A stretch of DNA of 64,000 nt from Notospermus geniculatus (Eukaryota; Nemertea; Pilidiophora; Heteronemertea; Lineidae): contig NMRB01001147.1 in NCBI GenBank assembly GCA_002633025.1, forward strand, positions 137,257-201,256. The letters run 5' to 3'. Made by a program: the position numbers and the translations under genes. Positions 54,143 to 64,000 of this stretch are shown in pieces. The notes under the pieces were generated by a model. The model had not been told where the DNA came from. It worked only from the letters and a program-made list of their open reading frames with translations, and did no database searches. Numbering within the stretch: position 1 is the first letter of the stretch; every line of letters starts with the position of its first letter.

Positions 54143-55660
54143 CTTCTGGGTGCTGTAGCTGAACTCACTGTGACCACGATGCTTTCACTTTTTTGTACAG
54201 TTGAAATGCCTTGGTTGGTTGAAATGACTGTTGACTGGAAGACAAAATTGAACAGCTCTCGAGTTGACATGATGACATGGTTGACAGTCAAAAGGTCCAT
54301 GCTAGTGTCACAAGTGTGTTACCTTGGCCTACCTACCTAGTAGGACCTAGGGCGCCTAGGCCTTTATCGTTGACGACTCCAGGCCTAGTTAGGCCTTAGG
54401 CCTATTTTTATGGTATGATGGTGTGACCGGTTTTCGTGGTACTAAGCCATGTAGGCCTAAGACTTTACCGCCCGATTGTGGCATTAGTCACTTTGCGTCC
54501 GTAATTATTTTGTTATGTGTCGAAAATAGAGATAATAATTTACCGTGAAATGTTTTTGTCTCGCGGGCGCGCGCGTGAAAAAAAGGTGAACAAACGGGAA
54601 AAAACGGGAGTAGGCCTACCAAGAAAACTGTTGCCCCGAAAACTGGTCACTCCATCATACTATTGGTACATGTAGGCCTAGTAGTCGGTAGGCCTATAGG
54701 CCAAGGCTAGGCTCTAGCCTAGGCCTAGCCTATGTCGGCCTAAAATCTGCTGAGTCCCCAGCCTGGGCCCAGCCCAGCCAGCAGCAGCAGCAGGGTTGTG
54801 TAGGCTACAGACAGTGAAAAGTAGGCCTAGCTAGCCTAACCCAGAAGGCCGGGTAGGCCTAGGCCTAGGCCTATAAGACGACCCCTTCGCCCTTCCTTGT
54901 AAAATGTGGCTTACATCCGAGTCTTCTTCCCAGAAAATTGGCTTTGTTTACGTCTTTTTTTACGTGCATGACGTGTGCACAGCAACATGCATGACCACAC
55001 TACGATGAGTCTTGCATTTATACCAGTTATTCTGCACGTGCTGCTGTGTACATTTAGGACCCATTAATTGCTGGTATGCGCGAGACTGACACCACTCGGT
55101 CTCACTGTAGAGTTTTTACAGGCAGTCTCACTGTACAGTTTCCAAAGAGTAGCAACAGCCCATGTGTGATGTGGAGGGTCCACATCATTCTTGGTTTAAA
55201 ACAAAAGATAAAAACTATTGAGAGACCAGTCGGGGATCGCCTTGCTTCCAACTTTAAAGGTCATGGTACTGCCACTTTCTCAACAGCCGGCGCCACCGTA
55301 CCTCCTCTAACCCAGGGACTTGCGTTGTCGGCGAATTGACAATTTACTAAAAAAATGCATTTTCTAGTAAAAAATGATTTTTTGTAGTTTGTCTTACTGT
55401 CACTAGGTGGCTCCCTCAACGTCGGCAGTCAAATAACGTATCTGAGATCCAATATAGGCCTACCGTGCTCCTTTAAGTGGATGGATAAGCAGGAACAAGA
55501 GTTTGATCTTCAATATTTATTATAGAAAACACACACAAAGTCACAACAAAGGCATCCAGTTTTATATAAATATGAAGATGGTACAATAACATGTTTAAAA
55601 AGACCTGTTCATTCTGCTTGAATAAGGAATTTCTAGGCCTAGGTCCTTAGGGACCTTATC

Positions 55661-56000
55661 AAAATAAATTTGAAGCCTAAAAGATGAAATTTTTTCATCT
55701 AGGGGGGAGGGGGTTTTCATTTTATGGCCAAAATTTCGTTTCTTGATACCTTTTTGGCTTCACCATTCCAAGATACCATACATTGAATTTTGCTTCATTT
55801 TTTCTCTTTACATCCACACAAACACACAAAGTGATGCTTAAACCTTGTAGGAAGGGAAGTTTCTAGCAACATAGAGGCATATTTTGGCCTGCCCAGTGTT
55901 GAAGCCAGACTTCTTCACTTTTTCATCTTTTGAGGGGGGGGTAGAGGGTTCACAGAGAGATGAAAAAATTTCATCTTTTAGGCTTCAAATTTATTTTGAA
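55661..56000. mobile_element. About 340-bp element with 38-bp inverted ends
   Basis: AAATAAATTTGAAGCCTAAA at the left is complemented at 55960-55997. GATGAAATTTTTTCATCT is itself a palindrome in both arms. The interior is non-coding. Confidence 0.7.
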
Positions 56001-56109
56001 GCCTAAAATGTTTTATTAGTATCTTTTTTTCAGTCTATATTGTTTGTGTAATCCATTGTAAAGTGCCTTTGAGCTGTATTTATACTGGGAAGGGCACTGT
56101 AATATATGG

Positions 56110-56116
<7 letters not shown>

Positions 56117-56145
<29 letters not shown>
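56117..56145. repeat. (TA)n microsatellite
   Basis: About 14 uninterrupted TA units, directly left of a family B hairpin. Confidence 0.9.
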
Positions 56146-56148
<3 letters not shown>

Positions 56149-56151
56149 AGA

Positions 56152-56260
56152 AGGTCCCTTATTCATAAACATCGTAGGTCAAAGTGTGATACTTATCTTT
56201 TGTGTTGAACAAAGGATAAGTGTCACACTTAGACTTAAGTAGTTTTATGAATATGGCCCG
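56152..56260. mobile_element. Hairpin MITE, family B (copy 9)
   Basis: CCTTATTCATAAACATCGTA on the left, right arm GTTTTATGAATATGGCCC, standard loop. It abuts a family C hairpin with no spacer. Confidence 0.85.
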
Positions 56261-56372
56261 GGGGCCGTATGCATAAAACATCTTAAAGTGTAAAACTTTC
56301 CTTTAAAAACTATTGTTCCAAACAAAAGATGAGGGAAATTTTACACTTAAGATGTTTTGTGCATACGGCGCC
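56261..56372. mobile_element. Hairpin MITE, family C (copy 1)
   Basis: GGGGCCGTATGCATAAAACA and the complement ending GTGCATACGGCGCC. The loop TTGTTCCAAACAAAAGATGA is analogous in layout to the family B loop. Confidence 0.8.
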
Positions 56373-57053
56373 TGGACCCATATTCATATTGCTGTGACAG
56401 CAATTTTGACTACATGTATCTGACAGCAAACTTTCGACAGAAAACTGTTACATGGAGCAGCGCCTTTACACTATGAAAGGGCAGAGTTCTTTATAATCCA
56501 TGTGGGTGATCTTTTTGCAAGGTTATTGGTTAGGATACAAAAGACCTATGGAACACTTCAAAGTCAGAAGTATAAGAACTAGGCCTTCAAGTATTCACAG
56601 GGAAGAACTGAAAGACCCTGGTAGAGTTTTACCAACATATTTGTGAGAATTGCAGATTTAAAGACTACGGTAAATGATCATATTTTCAAATGAAATGTGG
56701 AACACACGACAGATACATGTACACAGTACATAAAGATGAATGCAGAAAATTCAAGTTCCGTACAGAACATAGGAACTGTGTTAGTGAAATTCCCATTTTA
56801 TTCAATAAAGGACTGGTTGTAATAAGTTTTATTGAGTACATGCATGCACATAAGGTTATAATGAACTAACCAATTAAATTATGATGTACCACGGTAAATC
56901 AGTCTCAAAGCAATTTACACTGTGAGTAATTTGTCAGATAAAATACTGTCTTCATATGGGAGTAAAACCAAAATACTGAAAATCTGGAAGGGTAGGCCTA
57001 TATGAATGAAATATTATACACATGCAGTCGAGACCTTCCTAATACCGGTATCT

Positions 57054-57251
57054 GTGGCAGTCAAGGGAAACTTGGTGGATGTCGCATTTGAGGAAAGTGT
57101 TAATGGCCTTGGTGAACCCGCACATTTCAATAGCTGACATGTACTACGTAACAGGTAAACAGTAGCTAGGGCTAGTAGATCAATGCTCAGGCAATCTGAC
57201 AGCCCTTGTTGATCATTCAGCGACATCCTCTGGGTTTTCCTAGACCGCCAC
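57054..57251. mobile_element. Non-autonomous DNA element, family G (copy 3)
   Basis: GTGGCAGTCAAGGGAAACTT on the left and GGGTTTTCCTAGACCGCCAC on the right, with the GAGGAAAGTGTTAATGGCCT interior shared with 12183 and 16990. Confidence 0.8.
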
Positions 57252-58014
57252 ACATATGCCATGTGGCCGAGATTGGAGATTGTCATGTTAAGGTTGTACA
57301 TGTACTTGCCTAATCGTACACATAAATTTCAGAAATCAATGCTTTGAGGGGGGCAATTGATGTCAATAATCTTCAAGAACAAACTAAAGCATGCTGATGA
57401 AAGCTATTTTAAACAATACATGTATTTGACAACACATGACAACTCTGTAGACTCCTTGAGGAGCTAACACATGACAACTCTGTAGACTCCTTGAGGAGCT
57501 GAAGGTCAAGGGTCTAGAAGAACCACTTCCAAAGAGACTCCACAATTCACTCTGACAGAAAACCTGAAATTCCATCACACAAACATTCAAACAAGACTTG
57601 GAAATTATGACGAAAGTTCTTCCACATTGTCTGCAACAGCAAATGATTTTTGCAGCCAATTCACATAACAGAGTAAAATACAAACTGGATAACCTCGTTC
57701 TTCACACAACATGTGCTTGAGCATCTCAAACAGCCCCCCCCCCCCCCCCCANAACGTGGCATACCGGTGGCACCTGAACCCCAACCCCTTTTAAAATTCC
57801 CCTCCTTATCAGAGGGAGACGAGCCTCTAAGTGATCCTAAAACAGGTCCTGAAAAGAGGAGCCTGACATATTGCGATTCAGCTGAGTTTTACCACCCTTT
57901 TTCTCAGAAGTTGCAAATGCCCTGCCGCCTTCTCATGTAGATTAATGCATTACCATTCTCAGAAGTTGAAAATGCCGCCTTTTTCTCATGAACATAATGC
58001 ATTACTAGTCTCAG

Positions 58015-58170
58015 ATAGTAAAGGTAAAGTCATCTCTGAATTTTGCAAATTTTCGCCCCCAACCAAGTCTCCCTCAGATGACCCCGATTGGGGTCAAAAA
58101 TTCGCGAAATTCGGAGACGAATTTACTTTTACTATCATTTCGTGTGTCGTTTTTTGTGCTCTATGTTGGA
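58015..58170 (+). mobile_element. Hammerhead-like repeat, family F (inverted pair, copy 5)
   Basis: GTCTCC (58067-58072) pairs with GGAGAC (58113-58118), enclosing hairpin GACCCCGATTGGGGTC and the inner stem ATTCGCGAAAT. The core strand CAGATGA is one base off CUGAUGA, and GAAA has become CAAA, so this copy is probably inactive. An inverted partial copy precedes it. Confidence 0.65.
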
Positions 58171-58438
58171 TTACTATTCTCATGGCGTACATGAATGCAT
58201 TATCACTTAAAGCAAGGTGCCATGCGCTGCCATTTCTCTGCAAGGCTCCCTTGTCAGCCCCACTTTCGTTCCAATTTTCAGCTGAAACACGTGTGTACCA
58301 ACAACATCATGAGAAACTAAGTTGAAAGATATGAATTATACCAGTATCAACAATATTTGCTCAGGACAGCTTAGTTACATCACAATGGCTGGTGTTCATA
58401 AAGTTGGCAAGTGCTTTTACTTAAGATTTCCACAGCAA

Positions 58439-58641
58439 TGGGTCATATGAATAAAGGCTAGCAAATGCTTGTACTTCAACTTTTTACAGCATTGCTTAGT
58501 ACATTTGCATTTCCACAGCAATGGGTCATATGAATAAAGACTAGCAAATGCTTGTACTTCAACTTATTACAGCATTGCTTAGTACATTTGCATTGCAAAA
58601 TTCAAGTAAAAGCATTTGCAAGTCTTTATTCATATGACCCA
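58439..58641. mobile_element. Hairpin MITE, family A, with duplicated left arm (copy 3)
   Basis: A complete palindrome at 58522-58641 is preceded by an extra left half at 58439-58512. The roughly 83-bp unit containing TTCCACAGCAATGGGTCAT is tandemly duplicated. Confidence 0.8.
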
Positions 58642-59186
58642 ATATCTTGCAAAATATACATTGTACTGCAAAACTTGAAGTAAAAGCATCTGCTACTTTT
58701 TGAATGGGGAGAGATTTTTTCTCCAATTGTGACTTCGCACCTTAGAATAATCTACAGACCAGAATCAGCTACATCAGTAGTGGTGTTTTGCGTCAGAAAC
58801 ACGTCACTTACATGAAGAGTGTACACCTTTAGTATAATAAGGACTTGACACTGAGGTATTGCATGTACATGTAGCTAAAAAAGAGTCTGTAGAAATCGTA
58901 TTCACATGAAGCACTTTTGAAAAAATTTTAAAATGAGCACTCTTGATCTTATTCTCCGATCTCCAACACTGGAACAGCACATCTTAAACGTTCGCGCTGC
59001 CGTCTCCATTTGTCCAGGGGTCTTTTCTTTGCCTGCCATAGCTCATGTCTATGATCGACTTCAATTCCTGTTCTAATTCATCTTTCCTGAGACAGTACGT
59101 GAAGACTCCTGCAGGCACCGGCCCTCCTCTCTCCCACTGATACGCTGTACATAAGAATGTCAAAAGCCTAAAGAGTCGTACATCGG

Positions 59187-62100
59187 TCACCTTCTTATGT
59201 GATTAGCTATCCATTCAAGTCCTTGATATAACCTGAAAGAAAAAGAAAAGCTTTTTGACTCGGCTGTACATTTTGGGCCGTATTCTAGAAGCTTCCTTAA
59301 CCCTAAGGTTTACCTTTAGCTAGTGTTTGCAGGGCAGAATACAAAAGCTTGAAGTGGACCTTAGAGTTAAGGAGGCTTCTAGAATAGCCTTTGACTCAGT
59401 GGGAAGGGCACAACTGTATTTTCATTCAGCGGTCAAATATTTTGACTTGGTGGCAGGTAGGCAGTAAGTAGGAGTTGGAGACCACTGCACTATGCTACTA
59501 TGACAGCCCCTGTGTTCAATGGTAATATTAGGCAGGGGTGGATACGGGGGCTCGGCGGCCAAAGATAACATTTTTTATCGGTAAACATCAAGCATCTCGC
59601 ATAGCGCCCGCCCGTGTCTGATGTAATCATGCCATCTACTCACCCTTCCCCCGATAAAGCACAACAGGCCTGTATGTGCCACCCGTGATCCTTTATCGAC
59701 GTCAAATTGAGCTGTTCAGAGATTTCTGATGAAGACATGGCACGGTCTTTTAAGTCTTGCTTATTAGCAAACACTAGCACCTTTGCTTTTCGGAGATCCT
59801 GAAAATGGGTACAAAACTAAAGTTAAATTTCTTTCTCTAACATTCAGCTGGCCTTAGAATACATGTAAATGAGCAAATCACACATACAGCAGGAAGAAAC
59901 CGAAGTGCCCATAGACCTGTGCTAAAAGAGAGTCATCCTCTCTGTTCACTTTCTAAAAGAGTGGGCCCGACGACCGGGGAAACACTCAGTATCCTTTGGT
60001 CCCACAATGATCCTTGATGTGGTCTCAGGGTTATATCTAGGCCATTTTAGAGCGGCAGTACGCCGTGCCGCGGAAAGGGGCTGCCGCTGTGCCCTTTTTT
60101 AACCCCTAGGGCGCCGTGCCCCTAAAAAAAATAATTTTTTTTAGTACCTCCCAGACCCTCTGCCATGGTCCCTTTTTGTCATATCACCTTAGAAACTGGC
60201 TTAAATTGGCTGTTGACTGGAGTTATAGACACATTTTTAACTGACAAGCTTCTCAAATTCCGTTAGCAGAAATGTTGCGAATGAAAAGTGCCCTTTTCTA
60301 GGTTGACGTGGTTGAAGTGCCCTTTTCACAAAGTTTGCACCGTGCCCTTCTGAAATCCCAGATATAACCCTGGGTCTCAACGCCGTCGAACTCACCTCAT
60401 TCGCTAACATATTGTACAATTCTTGCTTTGTGATGGGTAGTCTCTCACGATCTGTGCTATCTATTACGACTATTACGCACTGGAAAAACAAGAGAAGATC
60501 AGATTTATATACACAGCAGAGCAGATGTGGACCCCAGGAGAGGAGGCCCAGAGTATGAAGACTCCACTTCTCTTGGCAACCAACAACATTTGTGAGCATT
60601 GGCCAGAAATCACATTTCATTGCAATTAAGACTTCTAAAACTTTACAGGAAAGAATCCCAAGACCCCTCGGTGCAGGCACTGTTCAAAAACCCTACGGAC
60701 AGACTGGCAGGTGCTGCCACCTTGCCACTGGTATAGGAATCATGATACTCTCATGGCATACCAGATTTTACATAATGCTTCTTGATGGCCGCATACAACT
60801 TCTCTTTTGTACACTCAGCGAATAGTATTACAAGTGGGAGTGAATCCTGTTTCAAATATTTCAACGATGATACATACATTATCTCAGCAGCAGAAGCACA
60901 TCAGCTGAGAGAGTTTCCAAGCATTCGCGTTTCTACTTAAAATCCCCTTCAGGCTTTTCACGAATAGAATATGCAACTCAAATAACATTCATATCTATGT
61001 GGCAACAAATTAATACGATCAAATAACACTGCTGTAACTCGGGACTATTGTTTGTAAAATTTGCACAGCGGTTTTATGAGTACAGTGAAACCCCTCATGT
61101 GGACCATCCCTCTATGTGGACCACCCCTCTATGTGGATCGATTTTTTGTCGGTCCCAAATAAATCCTTCACATTTTCCTTTAGCTAAGTGGACCACCCCT
61201 CTACCTCGACCTGGACCACCAAAAGTAGGGTCCCAAAGTGCATGGTGACCCCTCTATGTGGACCAGAAGATGCAAAATCTAGGTATTCGCGTGGTCCATG
61301 GTTACACCAAACACATGGAAAAGCTAGATTTCTCACCATAGGCTTTTTGTTGGTCCCAGGAATAAACAAACAATTAACACCTTTGGTGTAAGCTAGACAA
61401 AAACTCCGTCAAGCTAATCAACATTGAATGACTCACTCACATCGAAGGGGTAATTAAACATCAACATGGGATCCATATGTGGTGAAAGTGGTAGTGTCAC
61501 CGTAGACTCCAATATTTCGAAAATGCCAACCCCCTTTATGTGGACCACCCCTCTATGTGGACCAGTTTGACCCGGTCCCACGGGTGATCCACTTAGAGGG
61601 GTTTCACTGTACTTGGAATTTATTTGAACTAAATCTCATTTGGTGGCAAACCTTGAGGGTAGATCTTAGACGTGATAAGGCAGATGATGAGTTCAGAGTA
61701 TGTTTTGAACTTCAATGCACAAAATAAAGCTTAGTATCCTTTGTAATTAACTGCGATTTTCTGAAGAGTAACATAAATTACTGTGTATGTACTCTCATGA
61801 GGTTAGGTCACTGGGTCATAGGTCCAGGAATTGTTCCATGTTTTGTAGCAATCCCACGTCTGTGAGTGTGATCAAGCCTTGCATGTAGGCCTATTATATA
61901 CACGGAACGTCAATCCTCTCCAAACAAGGCCACAATGACATCATCGGGCATTCTGCCATCGGGTCAGTGGGCTTGTGGTGGGCCTACATGTACTATAAAG
62001 CATGTTTTTTTTGAGAATTTGATCAGATACTGTACACTGAATTAGGGAAATGATTGAAAATGATTGAAAAAAACTTTTCCAACTCGGAAGCACTCTCTTG

Positions 62101-62592
62101 ATTTGTATTTGTATTTGATTTTTCCGTCAGGCATGTCAGGGCCAAAGCCATAACATTATTGGCCCTGGTGAGTACGGATGACGCCATCTCAAACAACTCA
62201 CGTTCCTCACTTGGATGGGGTCTTTTACTTGCCCTTGCAAATACACTTGTAGGTACAAGGAACCAGAGCTTACTGTCCCATGCGACGGATGTGAAGAGCC
62301 AAGGATGATCCTATACATGTATGGCCCGGGCTGGGTTCGAACCCGGGAACTACCGCTTGCTAAGCGGACGTGATAACCACTAAGCTACCAAGCTCCTCTT
62401 TTGATGGGGCCGACAGTCCATATTCGGTACCCACAATATCTTACCTCGGCATTTGTGTAGTATGTATTCCACGATGACCGTAGCGTCTCCTGACCACCTA
62501 TATCCCACATTAAGAAATGTATATTTTTCCACACCACTTCCTCGACATTGCTGCCTATCGTGGGTGTTGTATGCACCACTTCGTTCATTAAA
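59187..62592 (-). CDS. ARL5: ADP-ribosylation factor-like GTPase ARL5 (5' exon missing)
   Basis: Small Arf-family GTPase; vertebrate ARL5 acts at the trans-Golgi, recruiting the GARP tether. Exons on -: 62592-62445 ([20 protein letters not shown], through [20 protein letters not shown]), 60479-60396 ([20 protein letters not shown]), 59798-59644 ([34 protein letters not shown]), 59232-59187 ([14 protein letters not shown], stop 59189-59187). All phases join. Switch I threonine in TPTIG, switch II WDIGGQE, the guanine-binding NKQD and the CCAL(S) motif are intact. The first part with the myristoylation Gly2 and the P-loop GLDNAGKT was not found up to 64000 and should lie to the right. ARL5 rather than ARL1/ARF is indicated by SNVEEV and the [14 protein letters not shown](Y)QGLEW tail. 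Confidence 0.93.
59275..59389. mobile_element. Hairpin MITE, family D (copy 2)
   Basis: GGGCCGTATTCTAGAAGCTT with inverted right end GAGGCTTCTAGAATAGCC. The arms correspond to 4576-4682. It lies in the last ARL5 intron, about 45 bp from the final exon's acceptor. Confidence 0.75.
60026..60372 (-). mobile_element. Non-autonomous DNA element, family L (copy 2), in ARL5 intron
   Basis: CAGGGTTATATCTAGG and CCCAGATATAACCCTG ends, with GGTCT repeated on both flanks. Relative to 35146-35505 it is inverted and about 80% identical by eye. It starts 23 bp inside the intron from the donor of the exon at 60396-60479. Confidence 0.85.
61083..61609. mobile_element. 527-bp TA-flanked Tigger/pogo-like element
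   Basis: CAGTGAAACCCCTCATGTGG on the left, AGAGGGGTTTCACTG on the right, TA on both sides. CCCCTCTATGTGGACCA recurs at least five times inside both ends. No transposase frame, so it is non-autonomous. It lies in an ARL5 intron. Confidence 0.85.
62102..62396 (-). mobile_element. tRNA-derived SINE, family S1 (copy 3)
   Basis: Read on -, AGTGGTTATCACGTCCGCTT and CGGGTTCGAACCC form the tRNA-like head, followed by the family body and an AAATACAAATACAAATC tail. It lies in the ARL5 intron, about 50 bp below the exon at 62445. Confidence 0.85.
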
Positions 62593-64000
62593 CTGAAAAA
62601 TAAGAAGTGGAAATGGCGATAATCGTCATAACTCCATAATATGTTTGCAGAAGAATTCTGATCAACCTTCGCCGCATATTGGAGAATCAGGTAAGAGATG
62701 CCACGACTTTGCTGACAGCAACTGTTACGGTAATGGTACATGTACATGTACATATCATCAGAAGGCATGTGGTGCCACCTGTAATATCACGGCGCCCATA
62801 TGATGTGTCCAGGCTCGCTTATGAATTTTTGGTCCAGGCCAACTAACAAAAGAAAATGTGTGACCCCTGACCCATTCTGGCAAAACCTGGCGCATGTCGC
62901 TCTTACCTTGAAAGGTTGCGACTAAATGTTTGTTAGTTGAGTTTCAGTATTGTCTGCCTATTTTATTATGAAATCTGAAACAATCTATTTCTTCCATTCT
63001 CTCCTGGTGTCATCTCGGTTCATTGAAGCTCACCTTCTGAGCGACATGCGACTTTTTTCACAAATAAATGATACAGAACTAAACTGAACTTGGAAAATCA
63101 ATTACAAGCACAAATGGAACTTGGAAAAATGAATTAAAAGTAAAAACATAAAATGGAATTTGGAAAACGAATTACAAAAATAAATGGAACTTGGAAAACG
63201 AATTAAAACATGATGGAACTTGGAAAATGAATTACAAACATAAATGGAACTTGGAAAATGAATTACACTGCAGAAATGGATGCTCAATTGTGGAACTTTG
63301 AGAAGGAATTTACCGAAATAAATTGAGCATACGCATGATGGGGGAACGGACACTGAAGACACACGCTAGAATTAAAAGTGAGGTAATTCTGCACTCTGAA
63401 CGACGCCAAGAACATGAAGAATGGAATTCAATATTGATAATCATCAATAATCAATGCTGCAATCCTCGCGATTTCCATTATTGATTCCAATAACACACGG
63501 ATGAAGCATTCGCAGCAAACATTTTTCGTGATTTTGTTGCTGGGTGATAAGATGTGTTGCCTCTGTTGATAATCCTTGGTATACATTCTTGCCCCAAGCA
63601 AGAAAGTTGTTTATGTATTTAACAAGTAAAAAGCTTAAAATTCAAAAGGTCAGAGGTCAGTCGTACATCACCATATGTATGTAGTGGTAGGAAGCAGACA
63701 AGTGTCTGGTGACAATTGAATGAAATGAACAACGCAACGGATCAATGAGCATGATATGGCAAGGGGAAGCAAGTTGCGCAGCTGTAAGTAGTGTAAAATG
63801 CTATTTTTTGGAAAGGAGGGGTGGTAGGGTCAGGGACCTTATTAGTGAGGTTTAGCACCTTTCCGACTCCGACTTCAACTACGAGAATGAATTGCAGTCC
63901 GCTATGGACATCCTTGAAAAATGATTTGATGGATTTTCAATTCGTCAAACACCATAAATTGATCAAGGCAGAAAAATTTTGCCTTATAAATCGGAAGTGC
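62593..64000. other. Right flank: ARL5 intron or upstream DNA
   Basis: Contains five or six direct copies of ATGGAACTTGGAAAA(T/C)GAATTA between 63100 and 63265, a short tandem-like array. No ARL5 first exon and no other gene was recognised. Confidence 0.5.

Larger units (their letters stand above)
54143..59186. other. Intergenic region between ACMSD start and ARL5 3' end
   Basis: The ACMSD promoter should lie just above 54142. The stretch 54325-54870 is packed with AGGCCTA words. Farther right are a foldback element, a (TA)n microsatellite, hairpin MITEs, a hammerhead-like repeat and ARL5 3' UTR. No coding exon was recognised. Confidence 0.55.

Noticed and set aside
63100-63265. CRISPR-like repeat array
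   Set aside because: Irregular spacing, no spacers of constant length, no cas genes, and a eukaryotic context.

Overview
The window is animal nuclear DNA: split genes with GT-AG introns, tRNA-derived SINEs, many short foldback transposons, three runs of N and about 40% GC. The gene set and the style of the repeats (AGGCCTA-rich stretches, ACATGTA and ACCGGT motifs, dense hairpin MITEs) fit a marine invertebrate deuterostome such as an echinoderm. That assignment is inference; no diagnostic marker gene is present.

Six protein-coding loci are recognisable. From left to right: (1) an intronless class A GPCR on + (1179-2336). (2) The 5' part of the mismatch-repair gene MLH1 on - (exons 1-6 at 14780 down to 11928), with exons 3-6 present a second time at 9557-11235 on the other side of an N gap; its C-terminal exons are not in the window. 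(3) A complete GCN5/PCAF acetyltransferase gene (KAT2) on - (24789-17295, 13 coding exons), with an apparent 1-nt deletion in exon 2, a GC-AG intron and a 705-bp tandem duplication covering the start of exon 4. (4) A NIK/MAP3K14-like kinase gene on + (36777-47175) with a long acidic N-terminus, a Cys/His-rich exon resembling a TAZ zinc finger, the kinase domain and the NIK-type C-terminal domain. (5) ACMSD, the kynurenine-pathway decarboxylase, on - (54142-51608), its middle hidden in a gap. (6) ARL5, an Arf-like GTPase, on - (62592-59187), its first exon(s) not visible.

The genes are unrelated in pathway and do not form an operon. What links them is position: MLH1 and KAT2B lie on human 3p, KAT2A, MAP3K14 and ARL5C on 17q, ACMSD and ARL5A on 2q. 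The order here therefore looks like an old animal linkage split by the vertebrate genome duplications.

The rest is introns and intergenic DNA dominated by mobile elements: at least ten families of 100-160 bp near-perfect hairpins, several sharing GGGCC-type ends; TA-flanked Tc1/mariner- or Tigger-like elements; larger non-autonomous DNA elements; four tRNA-type SINE families including a tRNA/5S chimera; a LINE reverse-transcriptase tail; and a dispersed repeat whose copies fold like a hammerhead ribozyme. No prokaryotic features, CRISPR arrays or stand-alone tRNA genes were found.
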